Shown here: positions 27,647 to 34,195 of the stretch, one piece after another
Numbering within the stretch: position 1 is the stretch's first letter
How the letters are laid out: the number at the start of each line of letters is the position of its first letter
Source: Thiobacillus sp. 65-1059
GTDB lineage: Bacteria; Pseudomonadota; Gammaproteobacteria; Burkholderiales; Thiobacillaceae
NCBI GenBank assembly: GCA_001897675.1
Contig: MKUE01000004.1
Coordinates: 1 to 62,595 of the forward strand
Length of the DNA stretch: 62,595 bases
Direction: 5' to 3'
The notes under the pieces: generated by a model
What the model was told of the DNA's origin: nothing
The model's input: the letters and a program-made list of their open reading frames with translations, nothing else
Database searches by the model: none
Program-made: the position numbers and the translations under genes

Positions 27647-27979
27647 TTAGTAGCCGCCCTTGCCGTACGGCTTGGTCAGGCCGGCGACGCGAGCCGCTTG
27701 GCGCGCGGGCTGGTTGGGGAACAGCTCGTACAGCTTTTTCTTCCAGTCGGTGCCCGGGTACAGGTCTTCCATCTCGGACAGCATGTTGCGGAAGTTGGGG
27801 GTCTGGCCGTCTTCCTTGTACTTGTCGCGCATGAAATTGATGACCGTCCAGTGCTCGTCGGTCAGCGTGATTTTTTCGGCCGCGGCGATGACCGGGGGAA
27901 CGTCGTCGCTGAAGTTGGCCTCCAGCAGAAAGTCCTCTTCACCGGTTTCCAGCTCTTCGCCGTTTACAACATAAGACAT
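27647..27979 (-). CDS. DsrC/TusE-family protein without cysteines
   Basis: The 110-residue protein aligns with DsrC over its length (NGEELETGEEDFLLEA, DEHWTVINFMRDKY, KKKLYELFPNQPARQAARVAGLTKP). It lacks both redox cysteines: the position of CysB is Ala (RQAARVAG instead of KQACKIAG), and the tail is KPYGKGGY instead of KPTGCI. The whole protein has no Cys. It cannot carry DsrC trisulfide or thiolate chemistry, so a structural or regulatory role is likely; cysteine-poor DsrC relatives with presumed regulatory roles have been noted in the literature. The start MSYVVNG is fixed by AAAGGAG just upstream. Confidence 0.9.
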   Translation of the reverse strand: MSYVVNGEELETGEEDFLLEANFSDDVPPVIAAAEKITLTDEHWTVINFMRDKYKEDGQTPNFRNMLSEMEDLYPGTDWKKKLYELFPNQPARQAARVAGLTKPYGKGGY

Positions 27980-28002
27980 GTTTTCTCCTTTCGGGGTGGT
28001 CA

Positions 28003-28662
28003 CTAAAGAATCGCCGGAATGACCGGCGCGATGGATTTATGCGGGATGAATATCCCGCAGCCTAACAAGCGGTTGCGTCCCAGGCCTTCGTCCTGCAGCT
28101 GCAGGGACTTGTGCGGGGGGACGTCGTGCAGCATCAGGCTGTAGCCATACAGCGGGCCTGAGGTGCTTTGCAGGGTTTGCTGCTTGCCGCAGATGAAACC
28201 GCAACGCAACTGGAAGCGGCCGTCCAGTTCGCGCATCACATCCTGCACGAATTGTTCTTCACCCGCGCTGCCCGTGTCAACAAAGTGCGCGTAGATGTTG
28301 GCGAACGGGCTGAATTCGCGGGTCTTGAAGTCGCCAATCTGCAAGACGTGGCCGGCCAGGTCGAGCGTCTGGCCGACCAGCCGCTGCATGGCGTCCACCC
28401 GCGCCCTGGGCACGCGCAGAAACAGCTTGGTGCGCCGGTTGATGTTGAGCGTGGCGTCACCGCTGTTGGTTTCCGCGCCCTTCAGGTGCTGAATGCCGAT
28501 GCCCGGCTCTTCGCCCAGCCACGGCACCAGCTCTTGCAGCGCGACGGACAGCAATTGCGCATTCTCGGTCGGGATGGTGGTGCCGACCAGATCGAACTGC
28601 AGGTCGATCATGCGCGGCGCGTACTCCTCAGGTTTGTTTTCAGGCCAGCCCGCCCAGTTCAT
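28003..28662 (-). CDS. Cas6/RAMP-like protein (type I-MYXAN Cas6/Cmx6 family) without a CRISPR array
   Basis: The 219-residue protein shows the two-ferredoxin-fold RAMP pattern: IDLQFDLVGTTIP and LVPWLG at the N-terminus, a central LFLRVPRARVDAMQRLVGQTLDLAGHVLQIG, and a C-terminal glycine-rich loop GLGRNRLLGCG (residues 193-203). I recognise this as the Cas6/Cmx6 family of I-MYXAN systems. No array, Cas3, Cas5, Cas7 or Cas8 gene is present in the window. The start MNWAGWPENK overlaps the 73-aa gene as ATGA. Catalytic activity is unknown. Its operon partners are sulfur-metabolism proteins. Confidence 0.68.
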   Translation of the reverse strand: MNWAGWPENKPEEYAPRMIDLQFDLVGTTIPTENAQLLSVALQELVPWLGEEPGIGIQHLKGAETNSGDATLNINRRTKLFLRVPRARVDAMQRLVGQTLDLAGHVLQIGDFKTREFSPFANIYAHFVDTGSAGEEQFVQDVMRELDGRFQLRCGFICGKQQTLQSTSGPLYGYSLMLHDVPPHKSLQLQDEGLGRNRLLGCGIFIPHKSIAPVIPAIL

Positions 28663-28880
28663 GGCGCGTCTCCCGTGTGGTCCCTGGCCCAGGCCTGCAT
28701 CAGTTCGCCCCATTTCTGCGCACTGGCCGGATCGACGTCGAATATGGTGAAGCGCTTGTTCTCGCGGATACGGATGCGCAGGAACGGCACACCGCCCGCT
28801 TCGTGCGTCAGGTGCTGAAACTCGATTTCCTGGCCGCCGAATGGCAGCCGCAATTTATCCAGGGGCGTAATCTCAGGCAT
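28659..28880 (-). CDS. Small unknown protein (73 aa), first gene of the operon divergent from dsr
   Basis: The protein begins MPEITPLDKLRLPFGGQEIE and has a core FLRIRIRENKRFTIFDVDPASAQKWGELMQAW that predicts a compact beta-then-helix fold. It has no Cys, membrane helix or known motif that I can name. It overlaps the Cas6-like gene by 4 bp (ATGA), which indicates coupled translation and suggests that the two products act together. It is the promoter-proximal gene facing dsrA. Confidence 0.78.
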   Translation of the reverse strand: MPEITPLDKLRLPFGGQEIEFQHLTHEAGGVPFLRIRIRENKRFTIFDVDPASAQKWGELMQAWARDHTGDAP

Positions 28881-29258
28881 GGAATCTCAATCCGTGTAGC
28901 TACAGCTCGTTGATAGGGTTGCGTTGCCGGGCGATGCAACCAGGCGTTAATTTAAATTGGGGAGGGGAGCAGGGTTTCAACCCTTCTCCGTACGTGGACT
29001 TGCGTTCGCAACAATATTTTAATACTCTAATTGATTCCGGTAGCGGGCACGTAATGTCTCACTCTTTGCTTGGGTGGGGCATTCCCGCGTTGGGGAAAAC
29101 GATCTACTCCTTTTGGGTAGGTTGCGGCCTACCGCGATGGAGTAACCGGTTTACCCATGAGAATGATGGTGGCAAGGCTGTCAACTCAATAGGATGGCGG
29201 GACACCGTTGAGCTGTCGGCTTAAGCGGGCATTTCGAAATGTTCTAGGAGAGAAAACT
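28881..29258. promoter_or_regulatory. Divergent control region between the auxiliary operon and dsrA
   Basis: This 378-bp gene-free region must hold promoters for both directions. It has three short palindromes: AATTTAAATT (28949-28958), AGGGTT-TC-AACCCT (28971-28984), and TTGCG-TT-CGCAA (29000-29011). The last overlaps a candidate sigma-70 promoter for dsrA, with TTGCGT at 29000-29005 and TACTCT at 29023-29028 (17-base spacer). An in-frame reading across part of it has no ribosome site and no family-like features and is not annotated. Confidence 0.55.
29000..29028 (+). promoter_or_regulatory. Candidate dsrA promoter overlapped by a palindrome
   Basis: TTGCGT and TACTCT with 17-base spacing give a weak sigma-70-like promoter. 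The -35 hexamer is part of the palindrome TTGCGTTCGCAA, so a bound regulator could block or recruit polymerase here. The predicted leader is about 220 bases. Confidence 0.35.
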
Positions 29259-30563
29259 ATGGCAAAGAAGATGATTGATACGCCCAATCTGGACGAGCTC
29301 GAGAAAGGCCCGTGGCCCAGTTTCGTGACCGGCCTGAAGCGTTTGGCCAATGACAACGACATGATGGTTGACCTGATGGGTCAGCTGGAAACGTCCTACC
29401 AGCACATGAAGGGCTACTGGAAGGGCGGTACGGTTGGCGTGTTCGGCTACGGCGGCGGCGTGATTCCCCGCTTTACCGAGCTGAAGGATGAGAACCATCA
29501 GCCGCTGTTCCCCGAGGCAGCCGAGTTCCACACCCTGCGCATCCAGCCGCCCCCCGGCATGCATTACACCTCCGATCTGCTGCGCAAGATGTGCGACGCC
29601 TGGTCGGCCACCGGCGGCTCGGGTCTGATCGGGCTTCACGGCCAGTCCGGCGACATCATGCTTCAGGGTGTCAAGACGGCTGACGTGCAGCGCGCTTTCG
29701 ACGAGTTCAACGAAATGGGCTTCGACCTCGGCGGCGCGGGCCCGGCTCTGCGCACCTCGATGTCTTGCGTTGGTGCGGCCCGCTGCGAGCATTCCTGTTT
29801 TGACGAAGCCAAGGCGCTGCGCACTGTCATCAACAACAACATCGATGACATGCACCGCCCGTCCCTGCCCTACAAGTTCAAGTTCAAGTTCTCCGGTTGC
29901 GGAAACGACTGCGTCAACGCCATCCAGCGTTCCGACATGGCGACCATCGGCACCTGGCGCGACAACATCCGCGTCAACGAAGCCCTGGTTCAGGACTACT
30001 TCAAGGCCCACGGCATGAACGATCTCGTCAATGACGTGGTCAGCAAGTGCCCGACCAAGGCCATTACCCTGGTGTCCACCGATAAGTTCCAGGCCAGCGA
30101 GCATGTTTCCGCTGCCAACCTGGGCGACGGCAACACCCTGTGCATCGACAACAAGAACTGCGTGCGCTGCATGCACTGCCTGAACGTTATCCCCGGCGGT
30201 CTGCGGACTGGCGTGGACAAGGGCGTCACCATCCTGGTTGGCGGCAAGGGCGTGCTGAAGATTGGCGCAACCATGGGTACCGTGGTGATCCCGTTCATGA
30301 AGCTCGAGTCCGACGAGGATTTCGAGAAGCTGAACGAGTTGTCGCGCAACATCATCGACTTCTTCGCGGAAAATGCGCTTGAGCATGAGCGCACCGGTGA
30401 AATGATCGAGCGTATCGGTCTGGCCAACTTCCTCGAGGGTATGGACATCCCGGTTGATCCCAACATGATCAGCCAGCCGCGTTCCAACCCCTACTTCCGT
30501 TCCGATGACTGGGACGAGCAAGTCGAGAAGTGGAACGAGTACAAGCAGTCGTCAGCCGCTTAA
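29259..30563 (+). CDS. dsrA: Reverse-type dissimilatory sulfite reductase alpha subunit
   Basis: DsrA and DsrB form the siroheme sulfite reductase that here oxidises DsrC-bound sulfur to sulfite. The 434-residue protein has the siroheme-[4Fe-4S] ligands Cys170 and Cys176 (SCVGAARCEHSC) and Cys214 and Cys218 (FSGCGNDC), then an inserted ferredoxin domain with CIDNKNCVRCMHCLNVIPGG. The start MAKKMIDTPNLDELE is set by AGGAG nine bases upstream. The direction of the pathway (oxidative) is inferred from dsrEFH and dsrL downstream. Confidence 0.98.
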   Translation: MAKKMIDTPNLDELEKGPWPSFVTGLKRLANDNDMMVDLMGQLETSYQHMKGYWKGGTVGVFGYGGGVIPRFTELKDENHQPLFPEAAEFHTLRIQPPPGMHYTSDLLRKMCDAWSATGGSGLIGLHGQSGDIMLQGVKTADVQRAFDEFNEMGFDLGGAGPALRTSMSCVGAARCEHSCFDEAKALRTVINNNIDDMHRPSLPYKFKFKFSGCGNDCVNAIQRSDMATIGTWRDNIRVNEALVQDYFKAHGMNDLVNDVVSKCPTKAITLVSTDKFQASEHVSAANLGDGNTLCIDNKNCVRCMHCLNVIPGGLRTGVDKGVTILVGGKGVLKIGATMGTVVIPFMKLESDEDFEKLNELSRNIIDFFAENALEHERTGEMIERIGLANFLEGMDIPVDPNMISQPRSNPYFRSDDWDEQVEKWNEYKQSSAA

Positions 30564-30628
30564 CTTTCGTTTACCGCGGGTCTTGGTGAGAGCCGGGGCC
30601 CGTGCATTAAATCAGTTGGAGAAAAGAA

Positions 30629-31699
30629 ATGGCAGAATTGCGTCCGCCTATCGAGTCCGGTGCACCGGATCCGATGCCCTACATGCACCCCGTGATGGTG
30701 AAGAACTATGGCAAGTGGGCTTTCCACAGCCATCCGAAGCCGGGTGTTCTCTATCATCGTGCCGATTCCGGCGATGAGATCTGGACGGTCAAGGCCGGTA
30801 CGGCGCGTCAGTTGGACCACTACACTGTGCGCGAGCTGGCCGACATTGCCGATCAATACGCAGACGGTTTCGTGCGTTTCACCGCGCGTTCCAACATCGA
30901 ATACATGGTGGCCGACGGTTCCAAAGTCGAGCCGCTGATCAAGGCGCTGAACGACAAGGGCTACCCCATCGGCGGCACCGCCAACTCGGTGTCGATGATC
31001 GCCCATACCCAGGGCTTCCTGCATTGCGACATTCCCGGTACCGACGCCTCCGGCGTGGTCAAGGCGCTGATGGATGAGTTGTACGACGACTTCGTCAAGT
31101 GCGAGATGCCCAACCGCGTCAAGCTGTCGACTTCCTGCTGCGAGATCAACTGCGGCGGCCAGGCCGACATCGCCATCATCGTTCAGCACACCAAGCCGCC
31201 GAAGATCAACCATGATCTGGTCGCCAACGTGTGTGAGCGTCCCTCCGTCGTTGCCCGTTGCCCGGTGGCGGCGATCCGTCCCGCCCTGGTGAACGGCAAG
31301 CCCTCGCTGGAAGTGGACGAGAAGAAGTGCATCTGCTGCGGCGCCTGCTTCCCGCCCTGCCCCCCGATGCAGATCAACGATCCCGAGCATTCCAAGATTG
31401 CGATCTGGGTGGGTGGCAAGAACTCGAACGCTCGCTCCAAGCCGACCTTCCACAAGTTGGTTGCGTCCGGTCTGCCGAACCGTGCGCCGCGCTGGCCCGA
31501 AGTGGCCGAAGTGGTCAAGAAGATCCTGGCGACCTACAAGGCTGACGGCAAGCCCTGGGAGCGCATGAACGACTGGATCGAGCGTATCGGTTGGCCCGCG
31601 TTCTTCGAGAAGACCGGTCTGCCTTTCACCAAGTATCACATCGATAACTGGCGTGGCAGCCGTGCCAACCTGAACGCTTCTGCGCACATCCGCTTCTAA
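30629..31699 (+). CDS. dsrB: Reverse-type dissimilatory sulfite reductase beta subunit
   Basis: The 356-residue beta subunit has Cys133 in LHCDIPGTDASGVVKALMDE and the cluster-binding STSCCEINCGG (Cys170, Cys171, Cys175). A ferredoxin domain follows with CICCGACFPPCPPM near residue 229. It forms the alpha2beta2 enzyme with DsrA, encoded 65 bp upstream. A GGAG ribosome site precedes the ATG. Length and motifs are normal for sulfur-oxidiser DsrB. Confidence 0.98.
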   Translation: MAELRPPIESGAPDPMPYMHPVMVKNYGKWAFHSHPKPGVLYHRADSGDEIWTVKAGTARQLDHYTVRELADIADQYADGFVRFTARSNIEYMVADGSKVEPLIKALNDKGYPIGGTANSVSMIAHTQGFLHCDIPGTDASGVVKALMDELYDDFVKCEMPNRVKLSTSCCEINCGGQADIAIIVQHTKPPKINHDLVANVCERPSVVARCPVAAIRPALVNGKPSLEVDEKKCICCGACFPPCPPMQINDPEHSKIAIWVGGKNSNARSKPTFHKLVASGLPNRAPRWPEVAEVVKKILATYKADGKPWERMNDWIERIGWPAFFEKTGLPFTKYHIDNWRGSRANLNASAHIRF

Positions 31700-31714
31700 G
31701 CTTTTGGGAGCCTG

Positions 31715-31750
31715 TCAGCGACCGCCGCGGCTTGATTGCGGCGGCGCTGA
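31715..31750 (+). repeat. Intercistronic stem-loop between dsrB and dsrE
   Basis: TCAGCG-A-CCGCCGC (31715-31728) pairs with GCGGCGG-CGCTGA (31738-31750), a 13-bp stem with one bulged A. No T-run follows, so it is more likely an RNA-processing or stability element separating dsrAB from dsrEFHC than a terminator. Confidence 0.75.
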
Positions 31751-31787
31751 TGGTAAATGACTGGATTTTTCGGAGTTTGAGCTAGCC

Positions 31788-32147
31788 ATGCAATTCGGCA
31801 TTCTTGTAAACGAAGGGCCTTACACCCATCAGGCCAGTGACTCCGCTTATCTCTTCGCCCGTACGGCGATCGAGAGGGGCCACAAAGTACCGCGGATTTT
31901 TTTCTACCACGATGGCGTGAACAATTCCACGCGCCTGGCAACGCCCCCCCAGGACGACCGCAATGTCTCGGCGCGCTGGTCCAAGCTGGCCGCGGATCAT
32001 GGCATTGACCTGGTCGTGTGTGTTGCCGCTGCGCAGCGTCGCGGCATCAACGATGACGTTCTGGCGCCGGGTTTCCGGATTTCCGGTCTGGGCCAGCTGG
32101 TGGAGATGGGTATTCAGTACGATCGTCTCGTGACGTTCGGTGATTGA
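31788..32147 (+). CDS. dsrE: DsrE sulfurtransferase subunit
   Basis: DsrE is the catalytic subunit of the cytoplasmic DsrEFH hexamer that passes persulfide sulfur to DsrC. The 119-residue protein has the active-site Cys78 in DLVVCVAAAQRRG, the same residue number as studied Allochromatium DsrE. It is the first of three short related genes. Its presence marks the oxidative type of Dsr pathway. Confidence 0.97.
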   Translation: MQFGILVNEGPYTHQASDSAYLFARTAIERGHKVPRIFFYHDGVNNSTRLATPPQDDRNVSARWSKLAADHGIDLVVCVAAAQRRGINDDVLAPGFRISGLGQLVEMGIQYDRLVTFGD

Positions 32148-32158
32148 GGAATAGCGAG

Positions 32159-32554
32159 ATGAGCGATATGGACGAAATGGACGAGGGCTCCGGCATCGTC
32201 AAGAAATTCATGTTCCTGAACCGCAAGGCGCCGCACGGTACCGTGTACGCGCTGGAAGGCCTGGAAGTGGTGCTGATTACCGCCGCTTTCGATCAGGACG
32301 TGAGCATGGTGTTCACCGATGATGGGGTCTACCAGTTGATGAAGGGCATCGACACCAAGGGCATCGAGGTCAAGGATTTCTCCAAGACCTACCGTGCCCT
32401 GGAGGGCTACGACATCGAGAAGCTGTATGTCGACCAGGCGTCGATGGATGCGCGCGGTTTGACCGAAGACGACCTGATTGTGGATGTGACGGTGCTCCCC
32501 GTCGATGAGATGGCGAATCTCATGGCCGAGCAAGACGTCGTGATCAGCTTCTAA
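32159..32554 (+). CDS. dsrF: DsrF subunit of DsrEFH
   Basis: The 131-residue protein belongs to the DsrE/F-like fold (FMFLNRKAPHGTVYALEGLEVVLITAAFDQDVSMVFTDDGVYQL). It has no active-site cysteine in the usual position and is structural in the complex. I take the ATG at 32159, 11 bp after dsrE, with GAGGA upstream, rather than an in-frame TTG at 32144 overlapping dsrE. Confidence 0.95.
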   Translation: MSDMDEMDEGSGIVKKFMFLNRKAPHGTVYALEGLEVVLITAAFDQDVSMVFTDDGVYQLMKGIDTKGIEVKDFSKTYRALEGYDIEKLYVDQASMDARGLTEDDLIVDVTVLPVDEMANLMAEQDVVISF

Positions 32555-32565
32555 GGGGACCAGAC

Positions 32566-32865
32566 ATGCTGCATATTGTAAATAAATCGGCCACAGAGCG
32601 CAGTTCGCTGGAAAGCTGCCTGCGCATGGCCACCAAAGGTTCTGCTGTATTGCTGATCGAAGACGCGGTGTGCGCGGCAACGAGCGGCAACGCGGCAGCG
32701 GCGAAAATCCAGGCGGCGGCGGCTGACCTCAAGATTTACGCACTCGGTCCTGATCTGGCGGCGCGCGGCATGGCTGGGCGCGTGCTGGACGGAGTCAATG
32801 TCGTGGATTACGGCGGTTTTGTGGATCTGGTCGCAGAGCACAGCAACTGTCAGTCTTGGCTGTAA
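32566..32865 (+). CDS. dsrH: DsrH subunit of DsrEFH
   Basis: The 99-residue TusB-like protein begins MLHIVNKSATERSSLESCL. Cys18 corresponds to the conserved DsrH cysteine in the LESCL motif. It completes the DsrEFH sulfur relay. It lies 11 bp after dsrF, and dsrC follows 23 bp later. Confidence 0.95.
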   Translation: MLHIVNKSATERSSLESCLRMATKGSAVLLIEDAVCAATSGNAAAAKIQAAAADLKIYALGPDLAARGMAGRVLDGVNVVDYGGFVDLVAEHSNCQSWL

Positions 32866-32888
32866 CTTTTAACAGAAGGAGTATTGCT

Positions 32889-33224
32889 ATGCCCATGGTG
32901 AATATCGCCGGTAAGGAAGTCGAAGTCGACGAAGAAGGCTATCTGGTCGATCTGTCGCAGTGGAACGAAGACGTCGCCAAATACATGGCGGTTGAAGAGA
33001 AGGTCGAAATGACCGAAAGCCACTGGGAAGTCGTCAACTTCCTGCGTGAGTACTATGCCGAATACCAGATCGCGCCGGCTGTGCGCGTGCTGACCAAGGC
33101 TATCGGCAAGAAACTCGGCCCTGAAAAAGGCAACAACAAGTACCTGTACGAGTTGTTCCCCTACGGCCCCGCCAAGCAGGCTTGTAAGATCGCTGGCCTG
33201 CCCAAGCCGACCGGCTGTATCTAA
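32889..33224 (+). CDS. dsrC: DsrC sulfur carrier
   Basis: DsrC is the sulfur-carrying protein substrate of DsrAB. The 111-residue protein keeps both redox cysteines: Cys99 in KQACKIAG and the penultimate Cys110 in KPTGCI on the flexible C-terminal arm. The start MPMVNIAGKEVEV follows AGAAGGAG; a longer in-frame reading overlaps dsrH and is rejected. A strong hairpin follows the gene. In relatives dsrC mRNA is unusually abundant, and the hairpin may contribute to that. Confidence 0.98.
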   Translation: MPMVNIAGKEVEVDEEGYLVDLSQWNEDVAKYMAVEEKVEMTESHWEVVNFLREYYAEYQIAPAVRVLTKAIGKKLGPEKGNNKYLYELFPYGPAKQACKIAGLPKPTGCI

Positions 33225-33241
33225 GTTCTAAAAAATTCGGA

Positions 33242-33266
33242 TCACCCCGGAGGCATTCCGGGGTGA
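33242..33266 (+). repeat. Perfect 10-bp stem-loop after dsrC
   Basis: TCACCCCGGA (33242-33251) pairs perfectly with TCCGGGGTGA (33257-33266) around GGCAT. CTTCGATATT follows instead of a T-run, so it could be a partial terminator or a 3'-end protecting element between dsrC and dsrM. Confidence 0.75.
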
Positions 33267-33411
33267 CTTCGATATTTAACAGTGTTTCCCAATCGAATGT
33301 GGCTGGGCTATGCCGAGTTTTGCGTTTGATTCGTAAACAGAACGTTGTTAGAGGATACGATTCCGCACACGCTCCAGCACGGGCGGATCGGAGTCCAATA
33401 GGAGATAGGGT

Positions 33412-34146
33412 TTGTCTACTGTGACGATGATTTATGCCGGGATGTTTTACATCGCCACCTTGCTGTTGGTGGTCGGCCTGGCCTACAAGATTTTTGATTA
33501 CAGCCGCACACCTGCGCCGCTGAAAATCCCGACCACCCCTGCGCCTACGACGCAAAAGGGCGTTGTGTACCGGATGGCGAAGGAAGTGGTGTTGTTCGAG
33601 TCCTTGTTCAAATCCAATAAATGGATTTGGGTATTCGGTTATCTGTTCCATTTCGGCCTGTTTCTGGTGTTGGCGCGTCATCTGCGTTACTTCACCGAGC
33701 CTGTCTGGTTCTGGGTCGGCATCGTGCAGCCGTTCGGCAAGTACGCCAGCATCATGATGGTGGCGGGTCTGGCGGGCTTGCTGGCGCGGCGTTTTCTGGT
33801 TGATCGCGTGCGCTACATTTCGACTCCGTCCGACTATCTGATGCTGGTGCTGCTGATTGCAATCGGCCTCTCCGGCATGTTGATGACCTTTGTCGCCCAT
33901 ACCGACATCGTGGCGCTGAAGGGCTTCTTCATGGGTCTGATGTATCTCGACGTGCAGCCGGTTCCGCAGGATCCGATCCTGCTGGTGCATCTGGCCCTGG
34001 TGGCCCTGTTGATGGTGATTTTTCCGATCAGCAAACTGTTGCATGCGCCGGGCGTGTTCTTCAGCCCCACCCGCAATCAGGTGGACAACCCGCGTGAGCA
34101 CCGCCATGTCGCGGCGTGGGCGGCCCGCCTCGATCAGAACAACTGA
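33412..34146 (+). CDS. dsrM: DsrM, heme b membrane subunit of DsrMKJOP
   Basis: This 244-residue integral membrane protein of the NarI-like type has about five membrane helices (for example MFYIATLLLVVGLAYKIF and GYLFHFGLFLVLARHL) with histidines suitable for heme b. It links the membrane quinone pool to DsrK. The start is a TTG at 33412, supported by AGGAG seven bases upstream; the next ATG at 33427 would lose five residues. The 187-bp gap from dsrC holds the stem-loop. Confidence 0.94.
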   Translation: MSTVTMIYAGMFYIATLLLVVGLAYKIFDYSRTPAPLKIPTTPAPTTQKGVVYRMAKEVVLFESLFKSNKWIWVFGYLFHFGLFLVLARHLRYFTEPVWFWVGIVQPFGKYASIMMVAGLAGLLARRFLVDRVRYISTPSDYLMLVLLIAIGLSGMLMTFVAHTDIVALKGFFMGLMYLDVQPVPQDPILLVHLALVALLMVIFPISKLLHAPGVFFSPTRNQVDNPREHRHVAAWAARLDQNN

Positions 34147-34195
34147 TTCGTTGACATCGATTAACGAACATTAAGTACGGAAAAAGGACTCTCAA

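Noticed and set aside
28910-29224. 104-codon reading frame in the dsrA upstream region
   Set aside because: It lies across palindromes and the promoter, has no ribosome site, and has an amino-acid composition unlike its neighbours.
32144-32161. TTG start for dsrF overlapping dsrE
   Set aside because: ATG 32159 has a GAGGA ribosome site and gives the family-like N-terminus.
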